A stretch of DNA of 64,000 nt from Microbacterium sp. (GTDB lineage: Bacteria > Actinomycetota > Actinomycetes > Actinomycetales > Microbacteriaceae), in assembly GCA_017306415.1 (NCBI GenBank), contig JAFKIL010000001.1:744001-808000 (forward strand), read 5' to 3'. The stretch's first letter is position 1. Every line of letters starts with the position of its first letter. Below the pieces are notes generated by a model. That model searched no databases. It worked only from the letters and a program-made list of their open reading frames with translations, and had not been told where the DNA came from. This document shows positions 52,974 through 59,497 of this stretch, one piece after another. The position numbers and the translations under genes are program-made.

Positions 52974-53624
52974 ATGGATGCGAACGGCCGGGACCGGATG
53001 ATCGACGCCTCGAGCGATTCGAAGACGCTGCGCCCTCGGTTCGGCCGAGTGCTCGTCGTGCTGGCCGGCGTCGTCGTGATCGCGGTGCTGGTGTCGCTGG
53101 CGATCACCGGCATCGGTCCGCTGGTGCGCTTCGGTCCGCTCGCGCTGCTCGGCGCGTACGTCGTATGGCTGCTGTTCTGGTCGCCGGCCGTGACGATCGC
53201 GCCCTCCGGAGTGATCGTGCGCAACCTCCTGCGCGAGCACGAGGTGACCTGGCCGGCGATCGAGCGCATCGACACGAAGTACGCGCTCCAGCTGTACACG
53301 ACGGCGGGCACGGTCACGGCGTGGAGCGCACCCGCGCCGGGACGGCACGCGACGTTCCGCGTGGCTCAGCCCGAGCTGGGCGGCCTGCCCGAGTCGACCT
53401 ACGCGGCGGAGCGCAGCGTCCGTCCGGGTGACATCCCGACCTCGGAGTCCGGTCTCGCGGCCCTGTACGTCCGTCGCTTCTGGGAGCAGCTGCGCGACGC
53501 CGGCCACCTCGACAGCGGTGTCATCGAGGGGACGGGCGTGCGCACGCATCTCCTGCGCCGCGAGACCATCGTGCTCGTGGTGCTGATCGCGGTCGCCGTG
53601 CTGGCCGCCGCCCTGCTTCCCTGA
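52974..53624 (+). CDS. PH domain-containing membrane protein
   Basis: The 216-residue protein has two N-terminal helices (about 23-72), a bacterial PH-like domain (WSPAVTIAPSGVIVRNLLREHEVTWPAIERIDTK onwards) and a C-terminal helix. It is like actinobacterial PH-domain proteins of unknown role. The ATG at 52974 has GACAAT ending 6 bases upstream. It lies within the minus-strand ABC operon, between the ATPase and the DppC-type permease, on the opposite strand. Its stop is 8 bases from the permease stop. Confidence 0.85.
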   Translation: MDANGRDRMIDASSDSKTLRPRFGRVLVVLAGVVVIAVLVSLAITGIGPLVRFGPLALLGAYVVWLLFWSPAVTIAPSGVIVRNLLREHEVTWPAIERIDTKYALQLYTTAGTVTAWSAPAPGRHATFRVAQPELGGLPESTYAAERSVRPGDIPTSESGLAALYVRRFWEQLRDAGHLDSGVIEGTGVRTHLLRRETIVLVVLIAVAVLAAALLP

Positions 53625-53632
53625 GCCAGGGG

Positions 53633-54799
53633 TCATGGCTTCGACTCGGCCCTGGCCGCGGCATCCCTCTCGGCCACCGCTGCGACGTGCGCCTTCTCGC
53701 GTGCGGCCGCGGCCGACTTGCGCGCGGCCTTGTTGAGCGCCCGCTTCTGACGGGGGTCGAACGCGTCGCGCAGCCCGTCGCCGATGAAGTTGATGGTCAG
53801 CGCGATCAGGATGATGAACAGGGCGGGCCAGAAGAACAGCCATGGCCGCGTGTCGAACGCCTGCTGGTACTGGTAGATGATCGAGCCGAGCGAGACATCC
53901 GGCGGCTGCACACCGAAGCCCAGGAAGCCGATCGCCGCCTCGGTCAGGATCGTCGCCGACATGAGCAGCGTCGTGTTGACGATGATCACGCCGATCGAGT
54001 TGGGCAGGATGTGGACGAACATGATGCGTGCGGAAGACGCGCCGGCCACGCGGGCCGCGTCGACGAACTCACGCTCGCGCAGGCTGAGGACATCGCCCCG
54101 CACGAGCCTCGCCAGTCCCGTCCAGGACGCCAGACCGAGCACAAGGGCGAGCACGATCGCGCCGCTCGCCCCGAACTTCCGGCCCAGGACCGCGGTGAGC
54201 ACGATCAGCGGGATGATGATGACGATGTCGGTGACGCGCATCAGGACCTGGTCGGTCCAGCCACGGAAGAACCCGGAGAGCGATCCGATCACGACACCGA
54301 TGACGGTCGCGATGATGCCGACGACGAAGACGATCATCAGCGACTGCTGGGTTCCGCGCATCACGACCGCGAACATGTCGCGGCCGAGGTCGTCCTGACC
54401 GAACGGATGCGTCCAGCTCGGAACGCCACGGTTCTCGAGCGGGACCAGCTGCGTGTAGTCGTAGGGCCACCACCCGGGCAGGCGGATGCCCCACAGGGAC
54501 AGGCCCTCCGAGGTGAAGGCGACCAGCGTGATCAGCACGATCACCGTGAGCGAGATCATCGCGCCGCGGTGGCGGACGAAGCGGCGCCAGACGATCCGTC
54601 CCTGGCTGAGCCCCTCCACCTCCTTCAACTCGATCGCGTTCTCCGCGGCCTCGATGTTCCCGTCGGTGCGGGGGTTCTCCTCCTCGACGACATCGAAGCC
54701 GACGGGGGCGCTCGTGTCGCCGAGATTCGGCTCCTGGGAGCCGGGGTCGAGGTGCGGATTCGGCTCGCGGCTGCCGGGCGGGGGCGGAGGGATGCTCAT
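53633..54799 (-). CDS. ABC transporter permease, DppC/OppC type
   Basis: The 388-residue protein has an 80-residue Pro/Glu-rich cytoplasmic N-terminus containing a near-repeat (PGSREPN, PGSQEPN), then the OppC_N helix and a BPD_transp_1 core with GASSARIMFVHILPNSIG (the EAA-loop contact with the ATPase). A 50-residue Ala/Lys/Arg/Glu-rich helix ends the protein. It forms the pore with the DppB-type protein, with which it overlaps by ATGA. Confidence 0.93.
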   Translation of the reverse strand: MSIPPPPPGSREPNPHLDPGSQEPNLGDTSAPVGFDVVEEENPRTDGNIEAAENAIELKEVEGLSQGRIVWRRFVRHRGAMISLTVIVLITLVAFTSEGLSLWGIRLPGWWPYDYTQLVPLENRGVPSWTHPFGQDDLGRDMFAVVMRGTQQSLMIVFVVGIIATVIGVVIGSLSGFFRGWTDQVLMRVTDIVIIIPLIVLTAVLGRKFGASGAIVLALVLGLASWTGLARLVRGDVLSLREREFVDAARVAGASSARIMFVHILPNSIGVIIVNTTLLMSATILTEAAIGFLGFGVQPPDVSLGSIIYQYQQAFDTRPWLFFWPALFIILIALTINFIGDGLRDAFDPRQKRALNKAARKSAAAAREKAHVAAVAERDAAARAESKP

Positions 54800-56322
54800 A
54801 CGGTCACTCGGATTCTCGGATCGAGGGCCGAGTAGGCCAGATCCGCCAGGATGTTGAAGACGATGGCCACGGCCCCGGTCACGAGGAAGAAGCCCATCAT
54901 CGGGTTCACGTCGACCTGTCGGAGGGCTTGGTTGAACAGATCACCCATGCCCTTCCAGGCGAACACCGTCTCGGTGATGATGGCGCCGCCGATGAGGCCG
55001 CCGACGTCGAAGGCGACGATCGTCGTGAGCGGGATCAGGGCGTTGCGGAACGCGTGGCGCATGACCACCGTGCGCTCGTTCACGCCCTTCGCCCGCGCCG
55101 TGCGGATGTAGTCCTGGTTCATGACGTCGAGCAGGTTCGCTCGCGAATACCGGCTGTATGCGGCCAGCGAGATGAGCATCAGCGAGATCGTCGGCAGCAG
55201 CAGGTGCGTGAGCGAGTCGAGCGACAGGATCCAGAAGCTGCTCGTCGCCTCTGCGAGGTTCGGGGTCACCGCACCCACCGTGCCGATCGGCCGCCCGTTG
55301 ATGTACGAGCTCTGCGTGTACACCGGCCACGCCCGCATGTAGCGGTCGATCACGATGAATCCACCCGTGAGGAACGCGGTGATCGCGCCGGTGCGTGCCG
55401 ACTGGGCGCGGTCGTGACCGCCGAAGAAGTACCCGACCGCGGCGCCCACGACGATCGCCACGACGCCGAGGAGCAACAGCGTCCACAGGTTCAGGCGGTC
55501 GGAGAGGAGCATGAAGGGGTAGTAGACCGCCATGCCGATGACGGCCACTGTGACGGCCGTATAGAGCGATTTCTTGTTCCCCGACCCCGCGGTCAACAGG
55601 TGCACGAGCACACCGGCACCGAGCGACAGCAGCCCGACACCGACGATGCTGAGCCCGGGGTAGTTCAGCCAATTCGTGAGGTCGATGTAGAGCAGCACCG
55701 CGAACGAGACGACCGTGGCGATGCCGAACACCAGCCACCGCGTCTTCGCGACTCCGCCGATGATCCCCATCCAGAGGAAGCCCAGCACGAGCGGGATGAT
55801 GATCAGCAGATACCACGGTATGTTCGGCGCCCCGAGGAAGTTGTTGAACGCGATGCCGACATAGGCCTTCAAAACGACCGCGATGAAGAACGACGGCAGC
55901 GAGAAGGCGAGGAACGCGAGGAAGGTGACCGTGTAGTCGTACCCGCTGTACTGACGGAGCGCCGAGGTGATGCCGATCAGGATGCCGATGATGACGGCGA
56001 GCACGAGGCTGGCTGTCAGCAGCTGGATCGTCACACCCGCGGCGTTCGCGACCTGGGTGTTCACCGACTGACCCTGGAGGTTCGTGCCGAGGTTTCCGCG
56101 AATCGCGTCGCCGAGCCAGAGGAAGTATCGCAGCGGTGCCGGGACGTTGAGCTGCAGCTCCTGGATGCGCTGGTCTATGAGGGCCTGCTTGTTGCGCGCC
56201 GTGCTCGTTCGCAACTCTGCGAGCGGGTCTCCGGCGGTCGCAGCCAGGACGTAGACGATGTACGAGGCGACGAACAGCACCAGGATCGATGCGATGAGGC
56301 GCCGGGAGAGGAACGTCAGCAT
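54796..56322 (-). CDS. ABC transporter permease, DppB/OppB type with extra membrane helices
   Basis: The 508-residue protein has the usual DppB start (MLTFLSRRLIASILVLFVASY) and the EAA-like loop (ARAKGVNERTVVMRHAFRNALIPL). Typical members have 300-340 residues. The extra ~170 residues (about 175-350) add four or five hydrophobic helices in the middle, including FLWMGIIGGVAKTRWLVFG and LLLLGVVAIVVGAAVGYFFGG. The start ATG at 56322 has little Shine-Dalgarno and overlaps the stop of a 14-codon upstream ORF. It is the first permease after a hairpin-rich gap following the binding-protein gene. Confidence 0.9.
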   Translation of the reverse strand: MLTFLSRRLIASILVLFVASYIVYVLAATAGDPLAELRTSTARNKQALIDQRIQELQLNVPAPLRYFLWLGDAIRGNLGTNLQGQSVNTQVANAAGVTIQLLTASLVLAVIIGILIGITSALRQYSGYDYTVTFLAFLAFSLPSFFIAVVLKAYVGIAFNNFLGAPNIPWYLLIIIPLVLGFLWMGIIGGVAKTRWLVFGIATVVSFAVLLYIDLTNWLNYPGLSIVGVGLLSLGAGVLVHLLTAGSGNKKSLYTAVTVAVIGMAVYYPFMLLSDRLNLWTLLLLGVVAIVVGAAVGYFFGGHDRAQSARTGAITAFLTGGFIVIDRYMRAWPVYTQSSYINGRPIGTVGAVTPNLAEATSSFWILSLDSLTHLLLPTISLMLISLAAYSRYSRANLLDVMNQDYIRTARAKGVNERTVVMRHAFRNALIPLTTIVAFDVGGLIGGAIITETVFAWKGMGDLFNQALRQVDVNPMMGFFLVTGAVAIVFNILADLAYSALDPRIRVTV

Positions 56323-56360
56323 GCGGGGCCGCCGATCGGCGGCGGGTCGAGGACGGTCAT
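56316..56360 (-). CDS. Possible 14-codon leader ORF overlapping the DppB-type start
   Basis: The minus strand from an ATG at 56360 reads MTVLDPPPIGGPAC then TGA, and this TGA overlaps the permease start (ATGCTGA). AAAGAGA upstream is a plausible ribosome binding site, better than that of the permease itself. The PPP motif is known to stall ribosomes without EF-P. It may therefore couple permease translation to EF-P activity or proline supply. Expression is unproven. Confidence 0.4.
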   Translation of the reverse strand: MTVLDPPPIGGPAC

Positions 56361-56418
56361 GCGATCTCTTTCAGAAGGTCCGCGGGCTGCGGGTCGGCAG
56401 CACTGTCGACTCGGAAGA

Positions 56419-56502
56419 GCGCCGGAGGCTGTGCCGCCTCCGGCGCCCTTTCCAAGCATTGTGTCATCGTCCGGTCGATGATGACACGGGGGTCGGAACC
56501 CC
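56419..56502 (-). terminator. Three stacked hairpins between binding-protein and permease genes
   Basis: In minus-strand order, a 5-bp stem (56502-56489), an 8-bp stem (56461-56468 with 56480-56487) and an 11-bp perfect G+C stem (56419-56429 with 56436-56446) follow the binding-protein stop. No long T-run follows. They look like an intraoperonic attenuator/mRNA stabiliser that would favour more binding protein than permease. Confidence 0.6.
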
Positions 56503-56507
56503 TGCTG

Positions 56508-58280
56508 TTACTTCAGCTGCCAGTCGAAGAAGTTCCAGAACACGTTCGGCGAGAGCGGCGCGTCCTTCACTCCCGTCACCTTGTTCGAGAACCCGGTGAC
56601 GTCGGGGAACTGGAAGATGGTCACGCCGTAGGCGTCACCCCAGACCTCCTTGTCGACGTTCGCCAGGAGCTCCTTCTGCTTCGAGGTGTCGCTGATCGTG
56701 GACTCCAGCGTCTTGAAGTCGCTGTCGACCGTCGCGTTGTTGTAGCCGTTGAAGTTGCTGCCGCCGTTCGAGGTGAACGTGGCCTGGCTGCCCAGGACGG
56801 CGAGCGACGTGAACTGCCACGCGAACAGGACGGCGTCGTAGCTGCCGTTACCCAGCAGCGACGACCAGTCGTCGTTGCCCGCGTCGATCACGTTGAAGCC
56901 GGCCTGCTTCGCCGAGGCGGCGATCAGGGCGTACTCGGCCGCGCGGCGCGTGTTGCTCTTGCCGTACATGAACTTGACGTTGACCGTGCCCGTGACACCG
57001 GCCTGGGCGAGCAGCTGCTTCGCCTTGTCGATGTCGACCTTGGAGTACGCGTCGGAACCGTTGCCGGCGACCGACTCGTCGTACCCGGCAGCACCCGGCA
57101 GGAAGACCTGCGAGTCGACGAGCTTCGCGTCGGACTGGATCGGCTTGATCAGGTTGTCGACGATCTGCTGGCGCGGGATGGTCAGCATGAACGCCTGACG
57201 CACGAGCTTGGCCTTGGCCGCGTCCCCACCGTAGGTCTTGGGGTCAAACGGTCCGCCGTTGTTCATCGTCAGGTCGACGTGCTCGTAGGTCGAGGTCGGG
57301 GTCGTGGTGGTCGTGACCTTGCTCAGGTTCTTGAGCGCGGTCACGGTGTCCGCGGTCGCCTGGCCCGAGATGATCTGGACCTCACCGTTCTGCAGGGCCT
57401 GCACCTGAGCGGTGGGGTCCTGGATGAAGCGGACGGTGATCTTCTCGAGGTGCGGCTGCGGGCCCCACGTGTACTTCTTGTTCGCCGTAAGGGTGATGTA
57501 CTGATCCTTCTTGGCGGCCGAGACGATGTACGGTCCCGACGAGAGGTACAGGAGCTTGTCCGACGGCATGTCGGTCCAGTCGAACTTGGTGCTCCACGCC
57601 GACGCGACCTTGGTGAGGGTCGCGGTGTCGTCGTCCTGGATGGCCTTGACGAACGCGTCGTCGGCCTTGGCGCCCTTGACGTCGGGGAAGGCCTCCGTGT
57701 ACGCGGCGTGCGCGGCGACCGGGCCGACGCCGAAGCCGAGGAAGAGCTGCCAGTCGACGTACTGCTTGTCGAAGGTCAGGGTGACCGAACGACCACCGTC
57801 GCCGACCTCGGGGACCTTGGAGACGGCGTCGGTCAGGCCGGCCGCAGCCGACGTGAAGTTCACGCCCTTCTCGTCGTTGTACTTGGTGAGACCGGTCGCC
57901 CAGTTCATCAGGAGGTCGGCCGCGCCGATCTGCACGCCGTCAGACCACTCGACACCCTTCTTGATGGTGTACTTCACCGTCAGCGGGTCGTCCTTCAGCT
58001 TCTCGACCGTGCCGAACTTCTCGTTCATGACGAGCTTCGGCGTCGAGTCGTAGTAGAACCAGTTGCCGCTCGTCATGTACGTGATGTTGCTGTTGTACGT
58101 CGAGTTGCCGTTGGCGGAATTCGAGTTGTACGACGAGAACGACGAGTTCTGGGCGACCGAGACGGACGAGCCCTTCTTGATCGTGTCGCCGCTGTCGCCG
58201 CTGCCGGCCGAGCAGCCGGCGAGGACGAGAGCGCTCGCGGCCGCAACCGCGACCAACGCTCCCAGGCGTGACTTCTTCAA
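56508..58280 (-). CDS. ABC transporter substrate-binding lipoprotein (SBP family 5, peptide/oligopeptide)
   Basis: The 590-residue protein has a lipoprotein signal peptide with lipobox LVLAGC (Cys23) and a family-5 extracellular solute-binding fold (TVKYTIKKGVEWSDGVQIGAADLLMNW, TARAALQNGEVQ-like region, VRQAFMLTIPRQQI). It captures peptides or related solutes for the DppB/DppC/DppDF-type transporter. The start is a TTG at 58280 directly behind AGGAGG, which decides the start; an ATG 24 codons upstream lacks this and would spoil the signal peptide. A -10/-35 promoter lies at 58349-58377. Confidence 0.95.
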   Translation of the reverse strand: MKKSRLGALVAVAAASALVLAGCSAGSGDSGDTIKKGSSVSVAQNSSFSSYNSNSANGNSTYNSNITYMTSGNWFYYDSTPKLVMNEKFGTVEKLKDDPLTVKYTIKKGVEWSDGVQIGAADLLMNWATGLTKYNDEKGVNFTSAAAGLTDAVSKVPEVGDGGRSVTLTFDKQYVDWQLFLGFGVGPVAAHAAYTEAFPDVKGAKADDAFVKAIQDDDTATLTKVASAWSTKFDWTDMPSDKLLYLSSGPYIVSAAKKDQYITLTANKKYTWGPQPHLEKITVRFIQDPTAQVQALQNGEVQIISGQATADTVTALKNLSKVTTTTTPTSTYEHVDLTMNNGGPFDPKTYGGDAAKAKLVRQAFMLTIPRQQIVDNLIKPIQSDAKLVDSQVFLPGAAGYDESVAGNGSDAYSKVDIDKAKQLLAQAGVTGTVNVKFMYGKSNTRRAAEYALIAASAKQAGFNVIDAGNDDWSSLLGNGSYDAVLFAWQFTSLAVLGSQATFTSNGGSNFNGYNNATVDSDFKTLESTISDTSKQKELLANVDKEVWGDAYGVTIFQFPDVTGFSNKVTGVKDAPLSPNVFWNFFDWQLK

Positions 58281-58348
58281 TGGTCCTCCTGTGCAAGGGG
58301 TGAATGCGCCCACGACGAACCGGCGTTCTCCGTGGCGCGGATAGGGAA

Positions 58349-58377
58349 ACACTAAGTAAACGCTCTGCCCTGGTCAA
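58349..58377 (-). promoter_or_regulatory. Sigma70-type promoter of the substrate-binding protein operon
   Basis: On the minus strand TTGACC (58377-58372), a 17-base spacer and TAGTGT (58354-58349) form a good -35/-10 pair. Transcription would begin near 58342, giving a leader of about 60 bases ending in AGGAGG and the TTG start. The flanking A+T-rich 58355-58440 contrasts with the surrounding DNA. Confidence 0.7.
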
Positions 58378-58482
58378 AACAATGCGGGAAAACGTTACAT
58401 ACCCTTAACTCAAATGCCCTCGAATGTGGCAATCTGACAACGTGCGAGGCCCTCGTGGCGCCCGACCCTGAGGAGTCCCACT

Positions 58483-59352
58483 ATGACCGGTGACCCGACC
58501 CCCGTCCCGCCTCCCGTGGAGCCCTCGGCGTCGGCACTCCCGCACGGGTACGCGCGCACGCGGCTTGTGTGGGAGGTGGCTCTCGTCCTCGCGGTGACGG
58601 TGGGCCAATCCGCGGTCTACTCGGTGCTGTCGTTCATCCGGTCCGCGATCGAGGCGGCGCAGCAGGGGCAGAACCTCGCCGACCAGCAGACCCAGCTCAA
58701 TCCCGCACAGGACAGCGCGGCGTTCTGGGACGTGCTCTACCAACTCCTCGACCTCTTCTTCTCGCTGTGCCTGGTGGCGCTCGTCGTCTTCCTGCTGTGG
58801 GAGCACGGCGGGAACGCGCTGCGGCGCATCGGGCTGGACTTCCGTCGTTTCGGCGGCGATGCCGGCCGGGGCATCCTGCTCGCCGCCGTGATCGGGATAC
58901 CGGGACTCGGACTGTACGTGGCCGGCCGGCTCCTCGGGATCACGCTGCAGGTCGACGCGGCCCCCCTCGGTGCGGCGTGGTGGACCGTACCCCTGCTCCT
59001 GCTCGCCGCTGTGCGCGCCGGTCTCACCGAGGAGGTCATCTTCATCGGATACCTCACCGACCGCCTGCGCCGCTTCGGCTGGTCGTCATGGGCGATCATC
59101 CTCGCCGCCGCGGGCCTGCGCGGCCTGTACCACGCGTACCAGGGTGTCGGCTCGATCGTGGGGAACGTCGTGATGGGCATCGTGTTCGGCTGGTGCTATC
59201 GCCGCTGGGGGCGCGTCATGCCGCTCGTCATCGCGCATACGCTCCTCGACACGGTGGCCTTCGTCGGTTACCCCCTCGCCGTGGCCCTGTGGCCGGGCGT
59301 GTTCGGCGCCGTCCCGTCGCCCGTCCCGAGCCCGTCGCCGTCCGCGACCTGA
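58483..59352 (+). CDS. CPBP family intramembrane glutamic endopeptidase
   Basis: The 289-residue protein has about eight membrane helices and the CPBP/Rce1 (Abi) motifs: the EE pair in RAGLTEEVIFIGYLTDRL, RGLYHAYQG and HTLLD, which form the active site in the membrane. A Pro/Ser-rich tail ends the protein. CPBP proteases process prenylated or membrane substrates; substrate unknown. The ATG follows GAGGAG. It is divergent from the ABC binding-protein gene. Confidence 0.88.
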   Translation: MTGDPTPVPPPVEPSASALPHGYARTRLVWEVALVLAVTVGQSAVYSVLSFIRSAIEAAQQGQNLADQQTQLNPAQDSAAFWDVLYQLLDLFFSLCLVALVVFLLWEHGGNALRRIGLDFRRFGGDAGRGILLAAVIGIPGLGLYVAGRLLGITLQVDAAPLGAAWWTVPLLLLAAVRAGLTEEVIFIGYLTDRLRRFGWSSWAIILAAAGLRGLYHAYQGVGSIVGNVVMGIVFGWCYRRWGRVMPLVIAHTLLDTVAFVGYPLAVALWPGVFGAVPSPVPSPSPSAT

Positions 59353-59388
59353 CCCGGGGCGGCGCAGACACCTCTGCCCCCAGGTCAG

Positions 59389-59476
59389 CGAGAAATGCCG
59401 CTGCGCGCGCCACCCCGCCGAGACATGCCCCAGCGCGCCAGACCGACCGTGGGTTGACGCGCTGAGGCATTTCTCG
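59389..59476. repeat. Three-copy intergenic repeat with inverted third copy
   Basis: Copies at 59389-59408, 59419-59438 and, inverted, 59456-59476 share the consensus CGAGAMATGCCBCWGCGCG. The first and third are near-perfect inverted copies and could fold into a long hairpin. The cluster occupies most of the 145-base gap between the convergent CPBP and gcvP genes. It resembles small REP-like elements. Confidence 0.75.
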
Positions 59477-59497
59477 TCGCTCCGCACGAGGCGGGGG

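Noticed and set aside
58380-58440. LacI-type operator around AACGTT upstream of the ABC operon
   Set aside because: Only the AACGTT core is palindromic; the flanks do not match and no LacI gene is near.
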